From Acidobacteriota bacterium (GTDB taxonomy: Bacteria; Actinomycetota; Acidimicrobiia; Acidimicrobiales; Ilumatobacteraceae), in the NCBI GenBank assembly GCA_018969685.1, contig JAGWXX010000004.1:1-58119 (forward strand): a stretch of 58,119 bases of DNA. Direction: 5' to 3'. The notes under the pieces were generated by a model, which was not told the origin of the DNA, did not search any database, and worked only from the letters and a program-made list of their open reading frames with translations. A program made the translations under genes and the position numbers. Below are positions 29,498-37,808 of the stretch, piece after piece. The stretch's first letter is position 1. The number at the start of each line of letters is the position of its first letter.

Positions 29498-29986
29498 GTG
29501 GACGACCGTGCCGGCTCTGACGAGAGCTCCGACGAAAGAACCGTGGAGGGCCGACCCGTCGCATCCGCCCCGGCCGGCGGCGTCGATGCCGGGACGGTGA
29601 CGCGCGGTCCGGACGCCGGCGGGTTCTCTCGGGCGTTCCGGGGGCTCTCCTCGTTGCGGGTGCCATCGTTTCGTTCCGTCCTCGTGACCGCGTTTTCGCT
29701 CGCTGCGTTGTTGTCAGCGTCGACGGCGTTCCTCGTGGGGTTCGACGCGGTTCTCGCACGAGTGCTCTCGGGTCCCCGTCTCCCGTTCGCCGGCGTCTTC
29801 GGCGCGGCTGGTCTTCTCATCGCTGGTCTCGCGCTCTCGTTGCTCCTCGCGACCGCGCTCGACGGTCCGACCGAGCCCCGCACGTATCTCGAGCGTCGAC
29901 CTCGTCGCGTCGTCGGGGGGCTCCTTCTGCTGGTGGTGGCCGCCGCCTGTGCGTTGGCCTGGGCGTCCGGCGCCGCGGTTCGCTGA
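29498..29986 (+). CDS. SecE-like membrane protein with C-terminal two-helix extension (possible SecE-SecG fusion)
   Basis: SecE-like LRVPSFRSVLVTAFSLAALLSASTAFLVGFDAVLARVL, then two more TM segments; AACGGT-N7-GTG. Divergent from the secY-like gene. Confidence 0.5.
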   Translation: MDDRAGSDESSDERTVEGRPVASAPAGGVDAGTVTRGPDAGGFSRAFRGLSSLRVPSFRSVLVTAFSLAALLSASTAFLVGFDAVLARVLSGPRLPFAGVFGAAGLLIAGLALSLLLATALDGPTEPRTYLERRPRRVVGGLLLLVVAAACALAWASGAAVR

Positions 29987-30026
29987 GCGTCGGTCAGACG
30001 GCGACAGGGCGCGTCACGCAGCTCCG

Positions 30027-30212
30027 TTAACGAGGCAGTGATCCGACCCCGCCGCAACGCCGGCAGATGCCGTCGCGGTCGACTCCGTTCCCGCCGCACC
30101 GTCCGCAGGGGACGAGGCCGGCGGTGACGATCCGGGCCGCGGCGAAGGAGGACGCCGTCGCGTGGTCGCGTCCACCGCTGACGGGGAGGGGTGCGGCGTT
30201 GCGCGTGTCCAC
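30027..30212 (-). CDS. Small protein with CGRCGGNG...CRRCGGVG motifs (DnaJ-type Cys-rich)
   Basis: GTG at 30212 follows AACGGTccggtcc, identical to the element before 29498; ends VPCGRCGGNGVDRDGICRRCGGVGSLPR. Confidence 0.45.
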   Translation of the reverse strand: MDTRNAAPLPVSGGRDHATASSFAAARIVTAGLVPCGRCGGNGVDRDGICRRCGGVGSLPR

Positions 30213-30242
30213 GGACCGGACCGTTGCCGCGTCACCCGGGAG

Positions 30243-30277
30243 AAAAACAAAGAGCGCAACCTTGCGGCTGCGCTCTT
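30243..30277 (-). terminator. Intrinsic terminator
   Basis: Minus strand AAGAGCGCA...TGCGCTCTT followed by TGTTTTTCT. Confidence 0.75.
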
Positions 30278-30304
30278 GTACGTCGATGCTGCTCGACGTC
30301 GTCG

Positions 30305-30577
30305 TCAGGCGATCTCCGCGAGAAGTTCGCGGAGCGTGCGCTTGACGGCGTGGGTGACGTCTTTGCGGTTCTGGTTTCCCGCTCCGACGACTGCGTCGAT
30401 GCCCATGTCGATCGTCGCGCCTTCGGCGACGTGTCCGAGCACGGTCATCGCGGTCGCCCACTGCTGGGCGGCGACGTCGTCATAGGGGTCGGTGAGCGGG
30501 AGCTCGCCTTCGGGGAGGAAGAGGTCGACGACGCTCTTCCCGGACTGCTGCTCTCGCAGCTTCTTGCTTGTGGCCAT
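30305..30577 (-). CDS. Small hypothetical protein, 90 aa
   Basis: MATSKKLREQQSGKSVVDLF...; SD agaggtg; TTGCGT-N16-GACGGT at 30628-30655 (minus). Confidence 0.65.
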   Translation of the reverse strand: MATSKKLREQQSGKSVVDLFLPEGELPLTDPYDDVAAQQWATAMTVLGHVAEGATIDMGIDAVVGAGNQNRKDVTHAVKRTLRELLAEIA

Positions 30578-30893
30578 AACACCTCTGAATGGTTGGATGG
30601 AAGGCACCGATCGGTGCCGCGTCCATGACCGTCAGGGCGCCGACCCGCCACGCAACGGCGGTCGCCGTGCCGGTGACCGGTGGCCGCATCTTCTGCGCGT
30701 CAAGGACGCGCGGGAGGCGCCGGCAGGCCGTCGCTGGCAGACTCGCAGGCATGAACCAACGGCTCGACCAGGCCCGCGTCGTCGCACCAGGGGCGCTCAC
30801 GGCCTTCCCGGTACGACGGCGGTACGAAAGTTTGTGGCAGATCCTGACCGATTCCCACCGAGAGTGGCAGACCCGCTACGGGTCTCTCTGCGA

Positions 30894-31000
30894 TGTTTCC
30901 GCAGGTCAGGCCGCATTTTGCCCGGTGCCCTCGGCGCGATTCGAACGCGCGCACACGGCTCCGGAGTGTGTTCCTCGTTCGCGGTGTTTCCCCAGGTCAG
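30894..31000. repeat. Direct repeats TGTTTCCSCAGGTCAG (30894-30909, 30985-31000) flanking the tRNA fragment
   Basis: 15 of 16 nt identical, 91-nt period. Confidence 0.75.
30926..30966 (-). other. Truncated tRNA-Arg(CCG) 3' fragment, putative integrase attachment core
   Basis: Minus strand reads CTCCGGA-GCCGT-GTGC-GCGCG-TTCGAAT-CGCGC-CGAGGGC-A: anticodon loop, 3' anticodon stem, variable loop, T-arm, acceptor 3' strand. No matching 5' half. Confidence 0.75.
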
Positions 31001-31179
31001 AGGCGGTGCGCAGACGGCACACATGGCCCGGTACGAAAGTTGTACGGCAACTGTCGTGCCGTTTCGAGGGTTTCCGGGGGGCTGATTTTCCACACCGTTC
31101 GATTGCACGTTTGGCTCTTTCCCGGACCGCCTCCTGCGCCGGACACGGGGAGGTTCCCCCACCGGTGGAGGTCGCGTCG

Positions 31180-31356
31180 ATGGACGAGCTGTTCACCGTC
31201 GAGGAGGTGTGCCGGCGTCTCGGTGTGAGTGCCGACACCTGGTACAAGTGGCGTGCCCGGCGTATGACGCCGCGGCTGATCCGGTTGCCCAACGGCTCCT
31301 ACCGCGTGCGTGCCGCGGATCTCGCCGCGTGGCTCGCCGCACGGGAGGCCTCCTGA
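31180..31356 (+). CDS. Excisionase/MerR-like HTH protein
   Basis: MDELFTVEEVCRRLGVSADTWYKWRARRMTPRLIRLPNGSYRVRAADLAAWLA; stop overlaps the integrase start. Confidence 0.8.
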   Translation: MDELFTVEEVCRRLGVSADTWYKWRARRMTPRLIRLPNGSYRVRAADLAAWLAAREAS

Positions 31357-32822
31357 TGCGTCGCCCGCCGTCACCGAAGGTCGCGATCTACAAGGTGCGC
31401 GACCGGCGCAAGTCCCGTCCGACGTCGAACCCGTTCGTGCTCGACTGGCGCGTCGACGGCCGGTCGCGCACGCGCGCGTTCCCGACCAGGCTCGCCGCCG
31501 AGCAGTTCCGCAGCGAGCTCTACGCGTCGCTCGTCGCGCACGAACGTTTCGACCCGGCGACGGGCCTTCCGGTCTCCTGGCACCGCCCGGACGTCGCGAG
31601 CTTCTACGAGTGGTGCCGCGAATGGTTGGCCGGGGAGTGGGCGACGTGGTCGCCGCGCACGCGCATCGCCGCCGTCGAGGCGCTCGCCTACGTCGTGCCG
31701 GTCGCGGTGCACCGCGCCGCGCCGGCGCTGTCGGGCAAGGACGCGAAGGCGCTGCGGTCCTATCTCGGCGAGGTGCTCCCTCCCGCGCCGAAGGGTCGTC
31801 CGGTCGACGCGTTCGGCGACCCGTACCAGCCCGAGCGTGTCGAGCGTTTCGAGACGTTCCTCGACCGGTGGTCCCCGCGTCTCGACGAGCTCGACCGGCG
31901 CCTGCTCGCCGACGCCGAGTCCCGTCTCGCGGTCCGCGCCGACGGACGACCGCGCGGCTCGTCGTTCTCCCGGTACGTCAAGATCGCCAGGCAGTGCCTC
32001 GAACGTGCCGTGGAGCTCGACCTTCTCGCCGCGAACCCGTGGCCGCCGCGCTCGAGGGGGCACGCCAACCGCAAGGCGGTGAGGAAGGCCGCCGGCCGCG
32101 GTTCGGGCCCGCTGGTCGACGTCGAGACGCTGCCCTCGGTCGTCGAGTTCACCCGTCTGGTCGACTCGATGGTCAGTCACCAGCCGGCGAGCCTGCAGTA
32201 CCGGGTGATGTGCGAGACGATGTTCTACGGGGGGCTCCGACCATCCGAGGTCGTCGACCTCCGTCTCGAGGACTGTCGTTTCCCCGCGGAGCCCGACGGG
32301 TTCGGCGAGATCCGCGTGCGCCGAGCGTTCGTGGGTCTCGAGGAACCGGGCGATCCGAAGACCGGCGAGCGCCGGGTGCAGATACCACCGGTGCTCGCGG
32401 CGTCGCTCGCCGGTCACGCCGAGCGGTCGGGGATCGTCGAGGGTTTCTTGTTCCGCACCCGGTCCGGTTCGCGGCCGACCGGTTCGAACTGGGACCGCAT
32501 CCTGCACCGCGCGTGCGCGAAGTCCGGTCTGCGCCCGTTGCGCCCCTACGACCTGCGTCACGCCTGCGCCACGAACTGGCTCAACGCCGGCGTGTCCCAA
32601 GGGGACTGCGCTGCGCGTCTCGGGCACAGCGTCGAGACGCTGCACCGCTTCTACGTCGGGGTGCTCAGCGGCGACGTGGTCGCCAACAACGCGCGCATCG
32701 CCGCGTTCCTCGCGGCGTCCGCGGAGCGTCCTCCGCCGCGTCTGGTCGTGGTGAACGGCTCCGGGCCGGCACCCGGACCGGGTTCGGGTCCGCGCCCTCG
32801 ACGCCCTCGCCGGGCCGGTTGA
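31356..32822 (+). CDS. Tyrosine recombinase/integrase
   Basis: Catalytic motifs GGLRPSEVVDLR, YDLRHACATNWL, LGHSVETLHRFYVG. Confidence 0.9.
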   Translation: MRRPPSPKVAIYKVRDRRKSRPTSNPFVLDWRVDGRSRTRAFPTRLAAEQFRSELYASLVAHERFDPATGLPVSWHRPDVASFYEWCREWLAGEWATWSPRTRIAAVEALAYVVPVAVHRAAPALSGKDAKALRSYLGEVLPPAPKGRPVDAFGDPYQPERVERFETFLDRWSPRLDELDRRLLADAESRLAVRADGRPRGSSFSRYVKIARQCLERAVELDLLAANPWPPRSRGHANRKAVRKAAGRGSGPLVDVETLPSVVEFTRLVDSMVSHQPASLQYRVMCETMFYGGLRPSEVVDLRLEDCRFPAEPDGFGEIRVRRAFVGLEEPGDPKTGERRVQIPPVLAASLAGHAERSGIVEGFLFRTRSGSRPTGSNWDRILHRACAKSGLRPLRPYDLRHACATNWLNAGVSQGDCAARLGHSVETLHRFYVGVLSGDVVANNARIAAFLAASAERPPPRLVVVNGSGPAPGPGSGPRPRRPRRAG

Positions 32823-32832
32823 GCGTCCCTGC

Positions 32833-33309
32833 TCAGCCGCGCCGGCGGAAGAAGCGCCGGCGGTTCTCCGCCGCGCCCTCGTCGGACGTCTCGTCGGACG
32901 TCTCGGCTACCCCGTCGCCGGCTGCGGTCGCGTCGCCGTCCGGGTCGTCGCTTCTCCGCGCGTCGACCTGGTCGGGTTGGTCGACGGTTCGCGCCGTCCG
33001 CCCGTTCTGGGCGACGGTGAGCCGGACGAGGGCCACTGCGTCGTCGAGGGCGATGGGCACGAGTCGTCCGTCGTCGCGCCGTCGTAGCAGGTGCCGGGGG
33101 AACAGCGAGCTCAGGCGCAGCCCGGCGACCACGAGCGGGTTCTCGTGGGCGTCGACGACCCCGCTGGCGCGGAGTCGTCCCCAGTCGCAGGCGTCGGCGA
33201 ACTCGTCGGGGGTGAGCGCGTCGACGACGGTCTCCTCGTCGAACAGCGGGGTCCAGCGTTCGGCGATCCGCCGCCTCAGGCCGCCGCGTTTCTGGTCGTC
33301 GTCGCGCAC
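32833..33309 (-). CDS. Hypothetical protein
   Basis: Convergent with the integrase; CACGGT-N8-GTG start. Confidence 0.5.
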   Translation of the reverse strand: MRDDDQKRGGLRRRIAERWTPLFDEETVVDALTPDEFADACDWGRLRASGVVDAHENPLVVAGLRLSSLFPRHLLRRRDDGRLVPIALDDAVALVRLTVAQNGRTARTVDQPDQVDARRSDDPDGDATAAGDGVAETSDETSDEGAAENRRRFFRRRG

Positions 33310-33431
33310 GAGGATCGACCGTGTCCGGGTCCGTTTCTTCGTCCGGGGTCCGCCTGTTTGACGCTCGCGCCGCGCGTCGCACGGTCGGTACCCGACATCC
33401 GTCGAAGCCCGAGAAGCACAAGGAGTGCCCC

Positions 33432-34340
33432 ATGAACCGAACCCGTCGTCTCGCCGTCCTCACCGCCCCGCTGCTGCTCCTGGCCGCGTGCTCGTCCGGG
33501 GATGCCTCGCCGACCCCGTCGGACGACCCGGCCGTCACGACGACCGGATCCGCGGATGCCTCTTCCGCGGACACGACGGCGATGACCGACATGGCGGGCA
33601 AGGACGCCGCGCAGGGCGAGGACGGTCACGACCACGACCACGGCGCCGCAGGCGCGGGGACGTCACCGACCGCCGAGGGTTTCACGATCGTGCCGGTCAC
33701 CGCGTCGTTCGACTCCGGTTACTCCGGTGAGTTCGCGTTCTCGATCGTCACCGAGGGGACCACCACCGCGGTCACCGAGTTCGAGACGCATCACGAGAAG
33801 CCGCTGCACCTCATCCTGGTCAACCACGAGCTGACCGCGTACCTCCACCTGCACCCGGAGCTGGGTGACGACGGCGTGTGGCGCACCCCGGTCGCCTTCC
33901 CGGTCGACGGGTTCTGGCGCGTGGTCGCCGATTTCGTCTCCGCCGGCACGCCGGTGCTGCTCGGCACCGACGTCGTGGTCGGCTCGCAGCCGATGACGAT
34001 GTCGAACTTCACCGAAGAGGTGCGCGACGCGCAGAACGGCCCCTACACCGCGGTCCTCTCCGGGGACACCGCGCACGAGGGGTCGCGTCCGTTGAAGGTG
34101 ACCTTCACCCGCGACGGCGCAGCGGTCACGACCGTGAACCCGTACCTCGGCGCGAACGCCCACATGGTCGCGTTCTCCCCGGCGCTCGAGTACGCGCACA
34201 TGCACCCCAACGACGGTTTCGTCGACGGCACGATGACCTTCACCGCCCCGGCGCTCGCCCACGGCTTCCACAAGCTGTTCCTGCAGGCCGACTTCGACGG
34301 GGAGATCCGTCTCTTCGAGTTCGTCATCGAAGGCAAGTGA
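33432..34340 (+). CDS. His-rich lipoprotein with duplicated HLHP/HMHP motifs
   Basis: Lipobox LLLLAACSS; HDHDHG; HLILVNHELTAYLHLHPELG and AHMVAFSPALEYAHMHPND. Confidence 0.75.
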   Translation: MNRTRRLAVLTAPLLLLAACSSGDASPTPSDDPAVTTTGSADASSADTTAMTDMAGKDAAQGEDGHDHDHGAAGAGTSPTAEGFTIVPVTASFDSGYSGEFAFSIVTEGTTTAVTEFETHHEKPLHLILVNHELTAYLHLHPELGDDGVWRTPVAFPVDGFWRVVADFVSAGTPVLLGTDVVVGSQPMTMSNFTEEVRDAQNGPYTAVLSGDTAHEGSRPLKVTFTRDGAAVTTVNPYLGANAHMVAFSPALEYAHMHPNDGFVDGTMTFTAPALAHGFHKLFLQADFDGEIRLFEFVIEGK

Positions 34341-34347
34341 CCCCGTC

Positions 34348-34971
34348 GTGAGGTCGCGTGCCACCTGGTTCGCCGGCGCCGCCGTCGCAGTGGCCGTCGC
34401 CGTCGCGCTCGTCGTCGCCGTCACCCAGACCGAGGACGTCGAGCAGGGCGCGACGGGGACGGTCAGCGAGGTGCAGGCCGTCACGGTGAGCGGCGAGGCC
34501 CTGCCGGTGCTGTCGGCGGATCCCGGGAACGACGCGGCGGTCGGCAGGACCGCCCCGGTGCTCGACGGGCTCGGGTTCACCGGGAACGAGGTCACGACCG
34601 CTCCGGGTGTGCCGACGCTCGTGGTGTTCCTCGCCCACTGGTGTCCGCACTGCCAGGCCGAGGTTCCGGTGTTGGTCCGTGCCGCGGAGATCGGCGCGTT
34701 CCCGTCGGGACTGGACGTGGTCGCGGTGGCGACGTCGACCGATCCGTCGCGTCCGAACTACCCGCCATCGGAGTGGCTCGCCGCCGAGAAGTGGCCGCCG
34801 CTCTGGCCGGTGCTCGCCGACGACGCCGCAGGTTCGGCCGGCGCGGCCTTCGGCCTCTCGGGGTTCCCGTTCATGGTCCTCGTCGACGCCGGCGGCACCG
34901 TGCTGTGGCGTCACAGCGGGGAGATCGCGCTCGAGGACCTGCAGGCGTCGCTCGAAGACCTCTTGGGCTGA
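34348..34971 (+). CDS. TlpA/ResA-like thioredoxin-fold protein
   Basis: N-terminal TM, VVFLAHWCPHCQAEVPVL, GFPFMVLVDAGGTVLWRHSG. Confidence 0.85.
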   Translation: MRSRATWFAGAAVAVAVAVALVVAVTQTEDVEQGATGTVSEVQAVTVSGEALPVLSADPGNDAAVGRTAPVLDGLGFTGNEVTTAPGVPTLVVFLAHWCPHCQAEVPVLVRAAEIGAFPSGLDVVAVATSTDPSRPNYPPSEWLAAEKWPPLWPVLADDAAGSAGAAFGLSGFPFMVLVDAGGTVLWRHSGEIALEDLQASLEDLLG

Positions 34972-35048
34972 CCGGGCCGGCGCAACCGGCGTTCACGCCG
35001 GGTGAGGACCCTTGACCCGCCGCGTGCCTCCCGGGACCGTGGGTTCAC

Positions 35049-35750
35049 ATGACCGATCAAGCCGCCGAGATGCAACAGCCTGAAGAGGCAGAGCTGACAC
35101 GCAAGGAACGAAACGCCGCCCGCCGCGCCGAGTTCGAAGCGAAGAAAGCGGCAAAGGCCGCCGAGAAAGCTGCTGCGAAAGACGCCAAAGAACAGGAGAC
35201 CGGGCAGAAGAAGGCCGAGAAGCTCGCCGCGAAAGAGGCTGCCCGTGCTGCCAAGAAATCCCGCAAGAGCGCAGGCAAGGAATCGTCCGAGGAGTCGTCC
35301 GAGGAGTCGTCGGGAGCCGGCATGGGCGAGTCCGATGGCGCCGCGGGTCAGGGCGCCCGCCGCAAGTCCCGCAAGGAGCGCCCGCAGAAGCCCGCCAAGG
35401 ATCCGTACCGTCCGCGGTTCGCGACCGCGCCGACGAAGGTTCGCGCGTTCACCGTTCTCGCGTTGACGTTCGCCGTGGTCCATGCGCTCGGTGGCGTGCT
35501 CTTGTTCCTCGAGTCGACCTCCTCGCCGGTCCTCGGTGTCGTGCCCGACGACGCTTCCGCGCTCGCGTACGTCGGCGCGGCCCTCTCCATGCTCGTCGCG
35601 TTCCTCTGGGCGGTGTCGGCGTTTCTGCTCTGCGCGGGCCGTCTGCTCGGCAAGCGCCTCGCCGTCGTGGCCGTGGTGCTCGGTCTGCCGCTCTCGCTGG
35701 TCGCCGCGCCGTTCTTGTTCAGCCACGACGTGCGCGACTGGGCGCTCTGA
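35049..35750 (+). CDS. Lys/Ala/Glu-rich N-terminus plus C-terminal multi-TM protein
   Basis: Leaderless TTGACC-N17-GACCGT-N8-ATG; low-complexity charged region followed by about four TMs. Confidence 0.7.
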   Translation: MTDQAAEMQQPEEAELTRKERNAARRAEFEAKKAAKAAEKAAAKDAKEQETGQKKAEKLAAKEAARAAKKSRKSAGKESSEESSEESSGAGMGESDGAAGQGARRKSRKERPQKPAKDPYRPRFATAPTKVRAFTVLALTFAVVHALGGVLLFLESTSSPVLGVVPDDASALAYVGAALSMLVAFLWAVSAFLLCAGRLLGKRLAVVAVVLGLPLSLVAAPFLFSHDVRDWAL

Positions 35751-35807
35751 CGCGCCGTCTCACCGGCTGCGGATTCGTGACGTCGAACACCGGTCGTTGA
35801 ACGCAGA

Positions 35808-35845
35808 AGAGCCGGACCTGTGACGGTCCGGCTCTCGTGGTTTTT
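35808..35845 (+). terminator. Intrinsic terminator, convergent region
   Basis: AGAGCCGGACC-TGTGAC-GGTCCGGCTCT then cgtggttttt. Confidence 0.8.
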
Positions 35846-35885
35846 CGGGTTGTTCTTCCCGGGATCCCGGTAGGGATCCGGCGGG

Positions 35886-36314
35886 TCAGAGGTACGTGCC
35901 CGGGCGCTTCGCGGCGGGTATGCCTTCGACGCCTGCGACGGTGGCTTTCGCCTTCGCGGTCATCTCGACCGCGGCGGCTCCGGCGAGCTCCTCGGCGACG
36001 AGGAACTTCGGGGTCTGGTGCACGAGGTCGATCCAACGTGCGAGCTGGGCGGCGGCGAAGAAGATGCCGTCGACGCTCACGGTTTCCGGGTCGATGTCCG
36101 GGCACCAGCGGTGCATTTCCTCGGAGACGTCTCCGTTGAGGGTGTTCTTCAGCGCGGCGCGCAGCTGTTCGTACTGCTTGGCCATGCCGGTGACGGTGTC
36201 ACGGCTGACGTTGCCCTGTTCGTGCAGGGCCTTCGAGGTGTCGCGGAGCTGGTCGATCATTCCGCTGTAGCGGAAGAGTTGCTCCAGGTCGTTGATCAGG
36301 GGATTCTCTGTCAT
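35886..36314 (-). CDS. bpa: Bpa-like bacterial proteasome activator
   Basis: Helical core SGMIDQL...LKNTLNGDVSEEMHRWCPDI...AQLARWIDLVHQTPKFLVAEELAGAA and C-terminal GTYL, resembling the GQYL terminus of Bpa; SD gaaggagc. Confidence 0.7.
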   Translation of the reverse strand: MTENPLINDLEQLFRYSGMIDQLRDTSKALHEQGNVSRDTVTGMAKQYEQLRAALKNTLNGDVSEEMHRWCPDIDPETVSVDGIFFAAAQLARWIDLVHQTPKFLVAEELAGAAAVEMTAKAKATVAGVEGIPAAKRPGTYL

Positions 36315-36444
36315 GGGTGCTCCTTCGTGGAGGTGTGTGGGGTGCTCCCGACCGTCGTCGCCGTCTCGCCGCCCCCAAGACGGACGGACGTCGCCGCGTG
36401 GACGGTTCGCGGCGCGCCCCCGTCCGTCCGGGACCGTCGGGTTC

Positions 36445-37167
36445 GTGCAATCTGACTCCGGCGACGATCCTGCGAAGACGCCTGCGCCGCGCGGCTCCGA
36501 GCGCATCGTCGCCGTCGTCGCCGCGTTGGTGCTCTTCGCGGTGCTCCTCGGAGGGTTCGCGCGGCTGGGGGCGGTTCTCGGGTTCGACGAGCCGGTGTCG
36601 GCCCCGCCGCCGTCTGCTCCGCCGGCGCCCTCGTCGACGTTGCCCGCTCCCGGGGTCGCGAGCGCGACCGGGTCGCTGCCGCCGCTCGCCCCGTCATCGT
36701 CCGTGGCGAACCCACTCGTTCCGTCGACGCTGCCCGGTCAGCCCGGCACCGGTTCGACGTTGCCGCCGCCCGGCGTGACGACGAGCGTGCCGGCGTCAGA
36801 TCTCCCGCCGCGCTGGCCGGTGTCGCTCCCGGATCCGGGTGAGCACCGTGTGCTCGCCGTCGAGAGCGGGGAGGAGGACCGCTGGCTGCTCGCGGTGCCC
36901 GGCAACGTCCCGCTCGCCGGCGGCCGCTTCGTCGCCGGTCTCGAGGATCTCGACTGGGAGGTCGACGCGGTGGCGACGCCGCGGACGCTGACCGCGGTGG
37001 GCACTCGCGGTCAGGAGCGCGTCTCGGTGACGATCCGTCCCGGAGGCGACGCGTTGCCGTCGGGGTGGCTGCTGCTCGACGTGGTCTACCAGCCGACGGT
37101 CCCCGCGTTCGAGCCGCCTCCGACGTCGGTCGTCCCGCCCGAGGACGAGGTGACCAAGCGTTCCTGA
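36445..37167 (+). CDS. Single-TM protein with Pro/Ser-rich linker
   Basis: GACCGT-N7-GTG; TM near N-terminus and long P/S/T linker. Confidence 0.65.
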   Translation: MQSDSGDDPAKTPAPRGSERIVAVVAALVLFAVLLGGFARLGAVLGFDEPVSAPPPSAPPAPSSTLPAPGVASATGSLPPLAPSSSVANPLVPSTLPGQPGTGSTLPPPGVTTSVPASDLPPRWPVSLPDPGEHRVLAVESGEEDRWLLAVPGNVPLAGGRFVAGLEDLDWEVDAVATPRTLTAVGTRGQERVSVTIRPGGDALPSGWLLLDVVYQPTVPAFEPPPTSVVPPEDEVTKRS

Positions 37168-37183
37168 CGGCGTCGCGGGCCGC

Positions 37184-37720
37184 TCAGCGGTCGACGAGCG
37201 TGACGGTGATCGTCGTGCCGCGATGCATGTTCACCAGGAGGAGCATCCCGTTCCAGGTGCCGGTGATCGTGGTGAACTCGCTCTGCGGGTTCTCGATCTG
37301 CTCGGCGTCGATGTCCGCCCCGCCGGCGGCCATCTCGGCCAGGAGCGTGGCTCGTTGCATCGGCCCGGCCTCGGGTCTGACGCGCATCCCCCATGTCCGT
37401 ACCCGTTCGGCGGGAAGACCGAAGACCGCGGCCTGCGCGTCGTTTGCTTCGATCCGGTACTCGAGGGTGGCGTCCTCGAGGGTGAACGGCGCGTCGTCGG
37501 GAAGGCGGAGCGGACCGTCGCCGGCCACGCGGGTCACGGGTTCGTCGGAGGAGTCCGCCAGGATCTGCTCGTCGTGGTCGAGGTCGCCCTTCCGACCGGC
37601 CGGTTCGTGCAGCAGCAGCCATCCGCCGCCGCAGACCGCGGCAGCGACGAGCAGGCCGAGCAGAGACCGTAGGGCCTGCTGTCCGCGCGCCGTCCGGCGG
37701 TGTCGTGTCGCGTCGGTCAT
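37184..37720 (-). CDS. Single-TM hypothetical protein
   Basis: MTDATRHRRTARGQQALRSLLGLLVAAAVCGGGWLLL... Confidence 0.6.
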   Translation of the reverse strand: MTDATRHRRTARGQQALRSLLGLLVAAAVCGGGWLLLHEPAGRKGDLDHDEQILADSSDEPVTRVAGDGPLRLPDDAPFTLEDATLEYRIEANDAQAAVFGLPAERVRTWGMRVRPEAGPMQRATLLAEMAAGGADIDAEQIENPQSEFTTITGTWNGMLLLVNMHRGTTITVTLVDR

Positions 37721-37808
37721 CGTGCGAGTCGACGGTCGGTAGGACGCGGCGGCGGGCAAGAGACCGCGCAGCGTGCATACCGACCCGGGGAGGAGGACCG
37801 TCGAGACC

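Larger units (their letters stand above)
30821..31041. repeat. Direct repeats GGTACGAAAGTT (30821-30832, 31030-31041)
   Basis: Exact 12-nt match lying outside the first repeat pair. Confidence 0.7.

Noticed and set aside
30926-30966. Complete tRNA-Arg gene
   Set aside because: Sequence 5' of the anticodon loop does not pair with the 3' anticodon stem or acceptor strand and lacks a D-arm; only the 3' fragment is present.
31371-32645. 424-aa minus-strand ORF opposite the integrase
   Set aside because: Antisense shadow of a clear tyrosine recombinase.
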